From Bryopsis sp. KO-2023 (lineage: Eukaryota > Chlorophyta > Ulvophyceae > Bryopsidales > Bryopsidaceae): DNA of 64,000 bases. This document shows positions 26,801 through 38,787 of the stretch, piece by piece. The DNA lies in NCBI GenBank assembly GCA_030272585.1, contig BSYQ01000016.1, positions 1,054,001 through 1,118,000 on the forward strand, given 5' to 3'. The notes under the pieces were generated by a model. That model did not search any database and had not been told where the DNA came from. It saw only the letters and a list, made by a program, of their open reading frames with translations. The first letter of the stretch is position 1. Every line of letters begins with the position of its first letter. The position numbers and the translations under genes are program-made.

Positions 26801-27849
26801 TTTTTTTCGAAACAAAAAACAACCATAACAGGGAATCGACCCTACAAATGCTGAGAAACGATCTGACAATGAGGCAAGTCGTCGGAGAAATGGTTCAAGA
26901 AGCCACTAAAAGATTGGAACAATCGAAAGCTGATGCCCAAGCAAAGAAAGCCCAACAGCAAGCAGCCAGCGAAAAATATGCCGAAAAGGTTCGTTTCTTT
27001 TGAAAAAAAAGGAGAAAAAATTACTGCAAGAAAGAAAACCACTTCAGAGCATAATAATTTGACAAGGCTTGTATTGCTGGATGTTTTTTTTCCTTTGGTG
27101 GAAAAGTCAGTGGGAAGCGATATCAATATCAATATCAATGCCAACATATTCCCAATGCCATCAAATTTGAATATTAAATCGAACTTTTTTTTTTTGCTCG
27201 GGCAGGAAGCTGCCAGCATGGCTGCACTCCAGGAAAGGATAGAAACGGAGATCGCCGAAAGGGCTTCCTTCATTTTGAACAATTTGAGCGATCCTGTGGC
27301 GACTCCAGAAGCCATAAATGAAATTCGAGAGGAGCTGAAATCGAAGGCCGAAGAGACTGCGAATGCAGCTTTGGGAGAAGCCAAGGCGAAAGCAGAAGAG
27401 GAGGCCAAAGCAAAATACCGGGAAGGAAAGGTGTGGTTTTCTACTCTACTCTACTCTTTTTTTTTCTTCTTTTTTTTGAGGGGAGATTTGAGCGTTACAT
27501 GTTTCTGTTGGCGTTATGGGAAATGATTTCTTTGTGTAGTAGTGTGTTTTCCGCTTCTTTTTTGCTCTTTTTGAAGGGAGCGGGCTTCTGAGTCTTTTCC
27601 TTGCATTTCTTTCCCCACGTTCAGGAAGAGGCCGATATCAACGAGGCAGACGAAGCTGCCGCAGTGGAGGCGGCGCTGTCAGACATACCACCCCCCGAAC
27701 CCAAGGAGGTCACCGATCAAGACGTGCTCTCCGCCATGCTCGACAAAGAAATCACCACCAAAGAGAAAATCACTCACGCCCTGGCCGTCGAGCAATTGGG
27801 GGAAAAATCTTACACCAATGCCCTCCCAAAGAAAGAAACGGACCAATGA
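23870..27849 (+). CDS. RSP3: radial spoke protein 3 (axonemal A-kinase anchoring protein)
   Basis: Eight exons, 23870-23944, 24545-24681, 25183-25400, 25691-25917, 26270-26445, 26832-26988, 27206-27430 and 27625-27849, give 479 aa with matching phases; Chlamydomonas RSP3 is 516 aa. RSP3 dimers form the backbone of the radial spoke and fix it to the outer doublet microtubules of motile flagella. Family motifs in order are the N-terminal YTHAAQPKA block, ANIMFDRRVVRGNTYA near residues 35-52, TPEPVEGRRHLDIQTDAYLE, the DRPPTPLFIPQKSG block, and the amphipathic AKAP helix EVEPILEVLVGKVLEQGLME at about 150-170, which docks RII-type dimerisation domains. A coiled coil and an acidic tail follow. Introns 1-5 are 290-600 nt and T-rich. 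The gene shows that the organism makes motile 9+2-type axonemes with spokes. Confidence 0.93.
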
Positions 27850-28902
27850 TTTTCATGAACTCGACCTGTACGTTCAAAAAACGCCATGCCAAATTCGAAT
27901 TGTTTCACTTTTCCGATGGCCCGCAGCGGACAACACCACACACCTGCTGCATTATGGCTAAAAACCTGCCTGAAATCAGACCCAGCATTAACCACGAATT
28001 GAAGCAAGGGAGCGATACGTCCCCAAAGCAATATATCTCTGTATGAATACATAACTGTGGGGAGGATGGCGAAGATAGAATCAATGCTTTTACAATATTC
28101 GTCTTTGAACTCTTTTGTTCCCCAATACCAATACCAATAAGTTAGAATCGAAATGGGTTGGTTTCTCCTTGAGGGAACTCTTCATGGCAGGCCTTCGATA
28201 GAAAATAATGAAAGTTAAAAAAAAAGAAACGCTCCAGCAACCGTCAATGTGGAGGGCTGCCAACATCGGCGGTGCATAATTTCACGTCACAACTAAGCGG
28301 CCGAGCCCATCACGATAAGAACGGATCCAATCTGCACACTGTGCCCAACCAAACTTGAAAAAACAAACATCGAATTACATTGTGAAAAACCACCGAAAAT
28401 GCCTGAAGAAGAGTCTCCCACCAAATGACCAAAACCAATATTTCCTCAAAATGCCCTCCCCTGAACAGCAGTTTACGTTGCTGCCCCAGCGCTGGGGCAG
28501 CAATGCTAGCGCACAGACACCACTCAGCCCAAAACCTATTTTGCAGCCTCACAGTTCACCATTCCGGAAAGCGACGGTCTTGTTTGTTCTCTCGAATCAC
28601 TTTTTATTCGGGCAGCAGATTCTCTGTGCGCACGCTCTATCTTTTTTTTTCAGTTTATACATCTATCGCTCCACAAGTGATATGTCTCTCAGCTTGGTTG
28701 AATTGACCACACTGTCTCGAGTCAACGGTCAAACTGGCAGGGTCAAGAATCGTTGTAAACACCCCCCTGCTACGGTTACTAACGGTAGATGAGCAAAGCG
28801 AGGGACAGCGAGCGAGTGACGGCAAGATGAAACTTAGGTCCAGCGCAAACAGAGGGTACTTTCCGCTGCATTCCATATTCTTGTATTTTTACGACTTGCA
28901 CG
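27850..28902. other. intergenic region
   Basis: Downstream of RSP3 and upstream of the gene at 28903. No coding region, RNA gene or repeat stands out. Confidence 0.5.
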
Positions 28903-30339
28903 ATGGCGGGCGACACGCAAGGCTTCCTAGAGACGGTCGCTGTGGATGCCAACGTAAAAAACGCCGAAGGTGGGAAGAAAAAAAAAACAGTTGAAACACC
29001 TGTAAAACATCTACATCCCCCCCCCTTTTGTCCAGGTCGAAAAAGTTCGAAAAGTTCAGATATTGCGCGCGCTTGCTGGCTATTTTTGAGAGAAACTGAG
29101 TAGATCTCCTCCCAGCGATACCTTCGTCTGAAAAAAGCGCATGAGGCATATGTCTGAACGAGACTCAAACTGAAGGCGTGCCCATCACTCAACGGTTAGG
29201 ACAGATATCAACTGACGAGGCGTCAGGGAGAGGGCAAGAGGTTTCAAAGCTGGGAGGAGCAAGGTCGCAGTCGTTGGACGCGGCGAGACCCCGTGAAAAG
29301 CTGAGCATTCAACGGGCTTCTGAAGGGGGAACATCCCACACAAGCTTCAAGCACATTGCGACAGAAATCGACAAAACGGGCGGGGGTGCTGGAGTAGATC
29401 AAGAAGGGGAGGAAGATGTCGATGGAAATGACATTGATGCCAGTGCAGGATATGTTGGAAAGGAGGGCCTGGCTGATGAACAACCTGCTGTATTTTCACA
29501 CGCCAAAAAGGAGTCCAAGAGGTCTGGAAAGAAGAAGGAGCGTGAAGCTCGTCAGTTGGACTTGACAGCCGCTTCCATGCAAGAGTCTTTCTCAGCTCCG
29601 TGCCCTGCAGATCTTCGTAGGCTGAAACGAATGCCCCCCCTCCCAAAGTTCAAGGTCAAACAGATACAGGAGGATGAGCAAGATCCAGACTGGGTTTCTG
29701 TTCAGTACCGAGTTCGGACGGCATTGACTGTGGATGATGTGGAATATGTTCGAGCGAACGACGAGTATAATCAAGCGATATATTTGCAGTGGAAAAGAAA
29801 CAAGGGACGGGAGCTCAGAGAACAGGCCGAGATGGCAAAGAAGTGAGCAAAAGATATTCCATTGGGGAAGAGAATTTGAATGATATAAGCTTGGCCCTAG
29901 TGTATCTTGCTTATTGGCTTGCGTCAAGATTCTTTGTTTTGGTTAGGGAGGAACAGAGGTTGGCCACACGTCTGGATAGGCTAGACCTGGACAACGTCAA
30001 ATTGAACAAGGCCAGGTTCCAATCCTGGCTTGAAGGGAAAAAGCAGCAACACAAGCAAGAACACCAACATCATTGGGATACCTTTCAAGCGTATTCGAAA
30101 TCCATAGCCGTCATGCAAGCGAGGTACAGTGGTTCGTTTTGGGGGGCAGGTCTTCTGCGTAGATAGCATCCACACTGATTCCACGAGCAAAATAAACAGC
30201 CAACGTGCATCTGGCGTGAGAAGATGTGGCACTGTGCAGGGAAATTCATGAGCAAGGTCACCTAGCTCTGAGGGAATCGTGTTTCAAGCTGAGCGGCGCA
30301 AAGCTCCCCAAAACCTTTGATGATTGGGATTCGCGATAA
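28903..30339 (+). CDS. unrecognised 336-aa coiled-coil protein
   Basis: Exons 28903-28969, 29176-29842, 29947-30123 and 30240-30339 join with GT-AG introns in matching phase and end at TAA. The N-terminal half (to about residue 170) is polar, rich in Gly, Glu, Lys and Ser, with acidic and basic runs, and is probably disordered. Residues about 185-330 are densely charged and helical, with heptad-like spacing (EEQRLATRLDRLDLDNVKLN), and the protein ends in a conserved-looking LPKTFDDWDSR. I cannot assign a family. A structural or cytoskeletal role, perhaps in the axoneme because RSP3 is next door, is inference only. ATG at 28903 is the first in-frame start after a 5' region without other ATGs in frame. 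Confidence 0.7.
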
Positions 30340-31201
30340 ATGCATGAGTTGCTGAAAAAAAACAGCAAATGGTTGCTACCAAACTTGGCTGCAGGGATGC
30401 TTTCGTGTATGTTTCTTTGAATAATTTATGGAAGGGGTGGACAAACTATCACCAGTGAAGGCCGGCCTTTTAGGACAAACTTAGTTGTAAATGGTCTTGC
30501 CTTGTTTTGTTTGGAAGGGTCGGAGCAAGGGCAATATATATATTTGACCCGAAAATAAATAAAGCGATGTTGCTGTGGCAATGGACCAACGAAGAGAAAC
30601 AGAACCTATAAATCGGGCGATTGGATGAGGCTGCTGAACTGAGTTACAAGCCATTGTTTCGTATCTTTGAGTTTTCAACCAACTAACTGTTGCAACATGA
30701 ACTTCCCTATGAACTATATTGAAATATAACACCAACTTTAAACTCTTCCTCCGTTCTTTCCAGTATACCTGTGAGTTTCCTATATTTAAGGTCACAGTAC
30801 GTATTGTCTAACTCAAAGTTGGACACTATTCGATCGGTCGACGGACAGCCTCCAAATGATAGGGAACGACCTCCCTTCATCAAATCCCTGTTATACTTCA
30901 AGCATAAGTCAAGCAAGCTTGTGGACATTTTTATCAAAAAGGGGAAAGACCCCTCACAACAAGCTCAAATCAACACTGTCAAAAAATTTTATCAATTAAT
31001 TACAACCACCAAGCATTCTTGCGATGTAAGTAAGACCCGCCTGTCCGACTCTCTGAACCCCAAACACATAGCTACGATATATCCAAGCACGGGACTCCTG
31101 TACTCTCGTGAGGAGGTCTAGCGGTTTCATATCTGAAATAATCACAGTACAGAGAACATGTCCAACAAAAACGAAAAACGGTTGGTCCCCAAAATCAAAT
31201 C
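30340..31201. other. intergenic region with one doubtful open frame
   Basis: Between convergent gene ends. A 116-codon plus-strand frame at 30771-31121 is Lys/Ser-rich and looks weakly protein-like but has no splice partner or recognisable motif, and the opposite strand is also open there. Confidence 0.35.
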
Positions 31202-32413
31202 TTAATTCATGTCATCCCATGTTCTGAGCCAATCTTGACTGGTACACTTTTCTGCACCGTCCTTGCGCTCTTGATCGGATATTCCTCCTGGGGGTGGCGC
31301 AATAGGTGTCAGTGGCTTGCTGCACAAGCTGGTATCAGCTTCTTCCTTAATTGAAAACCTCGCCAGTTTCCCAATAAGAACGCCACCCGCATTTCCACCA
31401 GCATCAATATCAGTGTCCTCGGTCCACGCTGGGCTGTGACAACTGCACTCCGAAGGAGTGCCCAATACGTTTTCGGTTCCTTTACCAGAGAAAACATCCT
31501 CGGCTGAAAGAGTCCGACTAGCATTTATCTCAGCATGTACCGTGGTCTCGAAGATACTGCTGGTTTCTCTTTGGCTTTCATTGTCGTCCGATCCTTCCGC
31601 CTGCTGCCCCCCTCTCATAAGAAGTTGTAGGTGGGCTGCTTGTTTCGGAGAAAGCGCATTGGATCGCTCCGCCAGCACCTCAGCGCAACCTCGTGGTTTC
31701 ATTCTGAGACCTCTCTTCACACTGTGCATCCATTGCTGGATATGAATCGAATGAGAGGTTCCTTGGCTTGGGGTACCTTTACTCGTCGCACCAACGCGCT
31801 TGGTCTTGAAATGCAGGCATCCCTTTGGCATACAGTGAGAAGAATAGCTCCTTGCAACTAACTTGTCGCCTGCGATGGAGGTCATGAAAAGCGGCTGTGC
31901 TCAGGAATCCGGTACAATCGTAGCTGAAAGTGTTTGCGGCAAAATATAACACAAAGGACCGCAGCATAACTTTATGCCCATTACTGTTCTTGTTATTGGG
32001 TTATCCAAGCTCTACCGATCTGCCGAGTGTCGATCCAGCCCGAGATATATGCAAAGACGTGGTCGCCTCATCATATTCTGCACTCTTTTTTGAATGATCG
32101 CTCCCATAACACATCACAGTCCACGAATCATGGCCAAGTGGCTGCGATGGTCGGAAATGCCGAATAGATGCTTGTTGAAGAAGGAGAAAAACCTTTTCGT
32201 GAGAAGATTTTCCAAAGCGTGTAGCTGTGCACCGACAGAAAAAGCAGGATCGACTTTTTCTGTGGTGTCAGCTGTCTCGCACTTGAGCATTCGATGAAGA
32301 GAATTTCGCTTCGCCTGAGTCTCACCAAGAGCGCCGAAGGTCGCAAGACTTCGGGAATGGGAGTCCTTTCCCGTGCTGGAAAAGGCATCAGGGTAGCTAA
32401 ACGAGTGCTCCAT
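31202..32413 (-). CDS. unrecognised 319-aa protein
   Basis: Exons 32413-32118, 31923-31863 and 31804-31202 on the minus strand join in consistent phase (2, then 0) through GT-AG introns of 194 and 58 nt. Residues about 55-115 look folded (ALENLLTKRFFSFFNKHLFG followed by a short basic helix across the junctions). The second half is rich in Ser, Thr, Gly, Glu and Pro and probably disordered, ending in SQDWLRTWDDMN. No family is recognised. The start ATG at 32413 faces the plus-strand gene at 32631, so the two probably share a promoter. The 58-nt second intron is short for this locus and is the part of the model most worth testing. Confidence 0.6.
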
Positions 32414-32630
32414 ATTTCACGAAAATCAAAGACTTCGGGGTAGGAGAGAGAGAAAAAACTTTTTTTCTTTATCGCTGTAATTGAGCTGAGTATGGACGCG
32501 TATTCAAACTATGATGATATCGCAGGACAACTGATGAAGCCAACCAACACCCCAGGACCGACAGCCGCCAGCAAAGCGAAATCATGGTACGTTTTCAGAC
32601 GGTCGGTTCGAGGAAATAGTTCTGCAGAAT
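32414..32630. promoter_or_regulatory. compact divergent promoter region
   Basis: 217 bp lie between the two divergent start codons, or 78 bp if the plus gene starts at the upstream ATG (32492). A T-rich tract and a GAGAGAGAG run occur at about 32440-32470. Confidence 0.35.
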
Positions 32631-33826
32631 ATGCAAAAGGCTCAAGTGGTAGACTTGTGTCGACAGGATCGATTTGATCGAGCTGTTCAGAAGGTGCGAT
32701 GTGCTTCCAAGACATCCGGGAACTCAGGGTCCCGAGGAGGTCGTGGAGAGACCATTATGACACAGCCGAAGCCACCCTCCAATCGATCTAGCTCAAATGC
32801 GAACTCTTCCACGTGCTCCTCGAGCCGTGGTGGACGCCAATCCAATCGAGAGGGGTCGCCCCAGTCGATGAAAGATAAATACAGTGGGAAAGTCGCTTCG
32901 TGGCTGCGTGACAATGAAGAGTAAGTGTATCCTCTTTCTCGCTTGGAGTTTTCAACAGCTTCTCCTTTTCGTACCCCAAATGGTCGCTTGTACAACTCAA
33001 CGTCCCCACTTGACACAAAATATTTTGTGGTGCAGGTCAGTCTTGGGACTCCGGAGGGTGTTGTCTGCGGAATCCCACGCAACCAACTCGAAAGCTTCGA
33101 AAGTGGACAATCGGAGCTCTAGCGGCGCCCGCAGCGCCGGTTCAAGGACAGTCAGCTGGGTTAGGAGCAAGCTCACTTGTTTCGGAGGGTCTGGTGTTCT
33201 CGATTCCCCACACGTCCAGGGAAAGACTGGGACAGGTATAGAACGCACCAGAGCTAATTCCTGCATGTATGTCGTGGTACATGGATACATCTTTGTTTGT
33301 TTGTTCGATGTTTGTTTAGATCCTTGTAACTTTGTCGATATCTTTTCTTGAAGAAGTAGCTCAGCTTTGGAATTGATTGGTATCTCGGGTGTTTGCTTCA
33401 GATCTGGAAGGTCATCGACCAACATATGATATAACAGACATCGTAATGCGCCAACGGAGGGAAATCCTTGAAGCAACGCAAGCTAAAAGAGGTGAATTGA
33501 GGATTGTACAGCGGCAGATCGAATTCCTGAGGAGCCAGCTGGAGGCCATACAGAAGACATCTGAGGGAGAAGTGGAGTTCATGAAGGCGGTCGATGATTT
33601 GGATGGCGCAATAATTGGATACCAGAGGCTTCATCACAGACTGGAGCAGCAGGAGGACGAGCGAGACATTCTTAAAAGAAAGGTGTTATCATCCAGAGCG
33701 GCGGCAGAGGCAATGAGAGCATATCAATATGATTCTGGCATTGAGGACGAAGTTCGCGCAAAGGATAGACAGGCTTTTACACGACTCGCATACGCAGGGC
33801 TCCTGAAGGAGCATCAGGGAAGATAA
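32631..33826 (+). CDS. unrecognised 304-aa coiled-coil protein
   Basis: Exons 32631-32920, 33036-33235 and 33402-33826 join in phase with GT-AG introns and stop at TAA. The first 160 residues are Ser/Arg/Gly-rich with a short helix at the start (MQKAQVVDLCRQDRFDRAVQ). The last exon encodes about 140 residues of continuous charged coiled coil (VMRQRREILEATQAKRGELR and onward). No family is recognised. The N-terminus is uncertain: an ATG at 32492 in another frame could lead in through an 80-nt intron (32587-32666), but that route changes the frame of the next segment, so I prefer ATG 32631. Confidence 0.55.
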
Positions 33827-34584
33827 TGCAGCTATGATGAGAGGGCTGGGAGATAGATATAGTTTTTGTTTTCACTAAACGATTGGAGGAACCCCCATGA
33901 GGGCTTGGGAATTGATAGTTAGATGAATATCTCTGTTGTGATTGGCACAATGGACTCGGGTCGGCTTATAGATAGTGAGATATGTGTTTTCGTAACGCAC
34001 GCACTGGGATTCAAAGGGGTTAAAACGTCACGTGATTGTTCACTGAAAGGGGGCAAACACTCTTGCCTAACATTGAAAAAAACCATAATATTCCACATTT
34101 AATCTTTTTATTCATTGTGATGGTGTACGTCTTGCATGCATAGTGCCAATAAAATGTCGAGGTAATTACCTCGATTCCATTTCTAAAGCTTGTTTCGATA
34201 AGAAACTGCTGGGCTGTGATCATTTTTCAAGTCAGAGCACGATACCATTCATTTTCTTGCCATTACAAAAAAAGGAAGAGAGGGGAAAGAAAGGTCGTAA
34301 CTCCAACAAAACAATTACAGATTGGCTAAATTCCCCAATTACTTCCAAGCTGCGTCCCTCAACATCCTTGTCTTGCTCTTGTGGCTGGCCTTGAATATGT
34401 TTGGTTGCTTCTGCATTAATCCACCATACTTTACGTAGTTCGCGATCTGTTGGGAAAAACAATGAAACAGTGTTCGACTCATGTTCACAGGAGAGTTCAG
34501 AAATCACATACGTAAGTGATCTACCAATATTGCCTAAAGGGTCACTCTTGCCCCAACGCATTCACAAAGCGACAAGGACGTTTT
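33827..34584. other. intergenic region, convergent gene ends
   Basis: No gene is resolved. A short open stretch at 34400-34520 (minus) could be an additional 3' exon of the neighbour but is not needed, since that gene has a stop at 34585. Confidence 0.4.
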
Positions 34585-35872
34585 TCAATTCATGCTTCGT
34601 TTGGACACGTCTGATTCACTCGCCTTTTCGTCAGGTCTCCAGTAGAGCATATCCGACCCACTGGATGGGTGCACTTGGCCTGGATAGGGCCTCATTGGTT
34701 TCCTTCTCTGGACTCTGGAATCATCCCAGGCCACCCATCGATGCTTTTCGTTGTTGCTCAGCGGGGAGTTTTGCATAATTGGATATAGGTCCGTACGGCC
34801 ATCAAACGCTGAAATTTGAGCATCTGGACGCACAGGAGGCCTCGGCGTAGGAAGTTTGGCCAGCCCTGGAGAAGAAAAAGAAGCACTCTGAATGTATGAT
34901 ACAGTGCTAAACTAAATTAACGGCATCTGTGTGTGGTCTGGGTGACTTCTGGCCACAAGCAGAGGTCTATTCTTTGGATGGAGCATGTTATACCTGTAAT
35001 CACATCCCTTGCCGTCGGGTTCTCTTTCGCATATTTTGGAATAACTTTGCGATTGTGGGGCGTTGGCATGTCTGACCATCCTTTTATGATGCCTCCCTTG
35101 AAGGTCGATGCAATCAGATGCTCCTGAGCAGCTTGAACATCTTCAACCTTCTGCTTGCCCTTGAGCGGATGGATCAATCTAGGGACACCAGACCCGGCTC
35201 GACATTAGTAGGAGAGGATGACTGCTACATTCAAAGCGCCAACAAGGCCACGCACCTGTTTCCTATCCACGAATCCGACAGCTTTTGGGTACCATCCTCA
35301 GAAATCTGGTCAGTTCCTGACTGCTGCTGAATAATTCCGAAGAGGTCGCGGCGCCCAGCCTTCTCCTCAGGGCCTGCTGGTCTCAATCTACCCTTCGCTG
35401 GATTGATGAGGCTATTTCCTAGCCACTGGTCGTCCGATGGCTTGCCTGGAAGAGACCTGCCACAGAGCTTCATGAACATAAAGACAAAAGAAACGATAGA
35501 GAGTAGTGGTCGAAGTTATGGTAAGTAGAAAGCGCACCTGGATTTGTACAGTTCAGGACATCGAAGAGGTCACGCCTCCCTCTCTTGTCAGTTGGAGCCT
35601 TGGTGGGGCTTTTTCCTTTCGTTGGGTCGATTAGCTTGTTGCCAACCCAAGCATCCGGGTCAGTAATTCCTTCTTCCGATCCTTGCAACACCCCGAAAAG
35701 ATTTTTCCTCGTTTCTAGGGATGCTGGTCTTTGCCGTCCTCCTGTGTGAATACTTGATCTCGGATGTTCGCCAAACACGCCATCTTCCTTCAGCAAAGAT
35801 GTATCGTTCCATCCATGTCTATTGAAGCGCTCCGCTTGAACCTCCGCGTTCTCTACGTATGGGATAAAGAGT
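34585..35872 (-). CDS. unrecognised repeat protein with W-x-G-N-x-L-I motifs, 5' end missing
   Basis: Minus-strand exons 35872-35538, 35445-35256, 35178-34994 and 34865-34585 join in phase and end at TGA, giving 330 aa of the C-terminal part. Three copies of a motif recur about 50-60 residues apart: DAWVGNKLIDPTKGK, DQWLGNSLINPAKGR and DSWIGNRLIHPLKGK. Between them an RRDLFGVLQ-like element is also repeated (RKNLFGVLQ, GRRDLFDVL, GRRDLFGII). Two copies of the W-x-G-N motif straddle intron borders. The last 95 residues are Pro-, Arg- and Trp-rich. The 35872 acceptor needs an upstream exon ending in phase 2, and a 32-nt exon near 35976-36007 fits, but I could not reach a start codon. No family is recognised. 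Confidence 0.6.
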
Positions 35873-37755
35873 CTGTCAAGAAGAGAAGGAGCGTACAATG
35901 AACGAGGACGTCGGGTATGAAGGCCACAACGAATTGGAGAGGTAAAACATATCTACAAGATTTGATCTTGTGGCTACCTTTTGCACTTCCAGAGTCCCCT
36001 CCAGAAAAACTAGGGTGGGTGGTTTGCCCTAGCGGACAACCACAAATTCGAGGAATCCTGAAACATAGGCAAATTGGCTCTCAGTCATGTGACAACAAAG
36101 AACCAACTCAACCCAGTTCTGCTGCTGATGTAAAGCTGATGCGAGATGCTGATCCAGAAAATAGCATTCTTTGTTCGACCACCAGCAGAAGAATACCTTT
36201 CCACGCTGTTTTCGTACGAAAGAGTGGCAAATTTCTGCGCTCCAAAATCTTTTCGATAGGAATTTAAATCACCCGCCCAACTGAACCACACACACAGTAA
36301 AAATCACCATCAGCAGGTGATCCGCTTGGCTGATTTAAGATCCTCCAAAGAGATTCTTGTACTTCACTTAGTTGCATTTTTTTCCCCAACAAATGAAGTC
36401 TCTTTTTATGGAGTATTGCTCAACGAGTGATGAGAAGAGCACTGATTAGGTAAACGAATAAACAGGTGATATTCCTAAACGTCAACCCGAATTCGGACTG
36501 ACATGTAGCTGAGGATATTTATCTTGGCAAAGAGTTGCACCGTTCATGGCTATTGCCTTTTAGCAGCAGTTGGAGGATATCTTCGTAGGATTTTTTGTTT
36601 TTGGTTAGAATGAGAAAATGGGGTTCCCTTGTGAACCAGCTTGTCTGGCCTGGTTAAAATGTTAACATTTCATCAAAAGAATTTCTCTCTGTGCCGATGG
36701 CTTTGGCAATGGAACCTGGTACCTGGTGGGCTCAGTTGCCTGGACGAGGGACATTCTTTTGTTTGTATATTTCTGTTTATTCGAAAACTTTAAAGAGAAA
36801 CGAAGGGAACCAAGTCCTTATCAGATTCGAACGATTTCGTTTGCTGTGTTCTTAGTTTGATATGTACGGTTAACCAACAGAACGACTGGTCAATTCTGTG
36901 AAAGACCGGTCAAGATAGTGGTGAGAAATAGTTGAACGGTGCGTCGCAACCCCTTCTGCGCGCCAGTGTCACTCTGCGAGCTGCCGAAACTGAAATTTCG
37001 TTAGTTTTTTTTCTGTTGTTGGGCTTTTGTTTACTTTTTCTGTCAAGTACTAGCCTGTTCTTGAAAGTTTAAGACAAAAACTAGGTTTCCCCTGGATGAC
37101 CAACCTTTTGTACAAATCAAAACAGGATCCAAGCGCTTTTGGCCTTGGAGTCCTGTATATGATTAAAAGTTTTGCAAGGTTAATGGGGTCCAAACCAAAA
37201 ACAAATCATAAATCTCCACCACCACCCTTTCCAACAGAACACCTTTCCACCCCTTTCCACCCCTTTCCACCCCTTCCTCTGCCCATCCGGAACAAATGCA
37301 GCACAGAAATCAATTTCCTGTTGCCCTACAACTTATTTGTGGTATTTGACAAGAAACGAAGGAGAAAAGAACGATTGGCGTGAAGGGCTGTGCTGTCGCC
37401 TGCGGAGTTCTGATTCTTGGCCATCGAGTCGTCCGTTTTGATGAAATGGTACTCTGTGTTTTTGAGAACGAACGAATTGGATTGAGCCAGCAGCTGGTAG
37501 GCTTTCCTCATGGAGTACCTCCGGCTAAGATTTTCACTGGTGTGGCTGCAAGGGCTGAAAAGACCACGCACTCTCGTTTGAACTGCAATGCTCGACCAGT
37601 TGTCCCACTTTCTTTTGCTCGTGGGGAGCGAGCCGGCTGGAAGGGGAGGCCTGTACCAGCTCGCTGCAGGAGTGATGGGGGGTTGATTACAGTTAGGATT
37701 CAGACGGAATGACTGATTATGGCTAAGTGTGGTAGTGATGTCGAATTCCTAGAAT
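35873..37755. other. region with probable missing 5' exons, otherwise empty
   Basis: The first few hundred bases likely hold the 5' exon(s) of the minus gene ending at 34585. Beyond about 36300 nothing is supported; a 110-codon plus frame at 37380-37712 has no recognisable features. Confidence 0.35.
37242..37276. repeat. (CCCCTTTCCA)n short tandem repeat
   Basis: About three and a half copies of a 10-bp unit. Confidence 0.8.
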
Positions 37756-37811
37756 AGTACCTGAAAGGGTGAACAGAGCAAGTCTCAGGAAATCCGGCGG
37801 GGGCAACTTGA
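37756..37811 (+). pseudogene. 5S rRNA 3' fragment
   Basis: The last half of a 5S gene, diverged at its left end, still ends in GGGGGCAACTT and the T5 terminator. Confidence 0.7.
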
Positions 37812-37884
37812 TTGTTTTTGATTTAGAGGTCTGGATGTGCTTGATGGACGAGTACAAAAGCCCCCGCCGGCGGCATCCAAACGT

Positions 37885-38010
37885 GTTGCCCTCATACCAT
37901 CGTGAATACATGCGATCCCTCCTGAGCTTCCGAGCTCGCCAGTCAAGCACGATTGGGGCCGATTAGTACCGAGATCAGGGATGTCCCAGGAAATCCGACG
38001 GGGGCAACTT
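37885..38010 (+). pseudogene. 5S rRNA pseudogene (copy A1)
   Basis: An 8-nt length gain in the helix III/loop C region (CCCTCCTGAGCTTCCGAGCT) destroys the conserved TCCGAACTC loop; other substitutions occur near the 3' end. Confidence 0.75.
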
Positions 38011-38086
38011 GATTGTTTTTCATTTTGGAGGTCTGGGTGTGGTTGATGAACGAGTACAAAAGCCCCTGCCGGCGGCATCCAAACGT

Positions 38087-38204
38087 GTTGCCCTCATACC
38101 ATTGTGAATACATGCGATCCCTTCCGAACTCGCCAATCAAGCATGATTGGGGTTGATTAGTACCGAGATCAGGGATGTCTCAGGAAATCTGGCGGGGGCA
38201 ACTT
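38087..38204 (+). rRNA. 5S rRNA (copy A2)
   Basis: 118 nt. Differs from the array consensus at several sites (CATTGTG, AAGCATGATTGGGGTTGATTAG, ATCTGG), so it may be drifting. Confidence 0.75.
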
Positions 38205-38276
38205 GATTGTTTTCGTTTTCCTCCGAAAACGACATGTGTTTGGTTTCGTAAGTGGGTATTCTCTCCCCACTTCGCG

Positions 38277-38350
38277 GCGTTGCTAGTCCAACGGTTAGGA
38301 TACTTGCCTTCCAAGCAAGGGACAACCGGGCTCGACTCCCGGACAACGCA
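38277..38350 (+). tRNA. tRNA-Gly (anticodon TCC), unit 1
   Basis: Cloverleaf read directly: acceptor GCGTTGC with ACAACGC (six of seven pairs), D arm TAGTCCAACGGTTAGGATA, anticodon arm CTTGC-CTTCCAA-GCAAG, T arm CCGGG-CTCGACT-CCCGG. No intron. No T-run terminator follows directly. Confidence 0.92.
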
Positions 38351-38787
38351 TCAAATAAATATTCGTCGACAGACATGGGCCGAGACCCCTGTGCACAGGA
38401 CAGGACAGAACAGACTGTCTGTTCTGTGCACAGGGTTCGACCTGTGCTGCACAGGCGCACAGACCTGTACACCACAGGACAGACATGGATCTGTGCGCTG
38501 ACTGTGCAGGTCTGTGCGCCTGTCTGTGCAGCACAGGGCCATTATTGCCTGTGCTGCGCACAGGACAGAGCAGGTGCGCACAGGCGCTTGAGACCATTCG
38601 TCTGTGCAGAGTCTGTCTGGACTGTGCAGCACAGATGAAGTACTGTACTGCACAGTCCGCAGTCTGTGCTGCACAGACTACGGTCGTACACCTAGTACGC
38701 CTGTCCGACCTGCCGCCTGTCTAAAACAGGTGACTTAATTAAGCGCACATAAGCGTGCTAATCGAGTATCAACCAATTGAGAAGATA

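Larger units (their letters stand above)
37756..38204 (+). repeat. 5S rDNA array A (decayed, about 2.3 copies)
   Basis: This left edge of the superarray holds a 3' fragment of a 5S unit (37756-37811), one damaged copy and one nearly intact copy, then leads into tRNA-Gly. Confidence 0.85.

Noticed and set aside
30771..31121. 116-codon plus-strand frame
   Set aside because: No splice links, no motif, and the opposite strand is also open; not enough to call a gene.
37380..37712. 110-codon plus-strand frame just before the 5S cluster
   Set aside because: No recognisable domain and no supporting signals.
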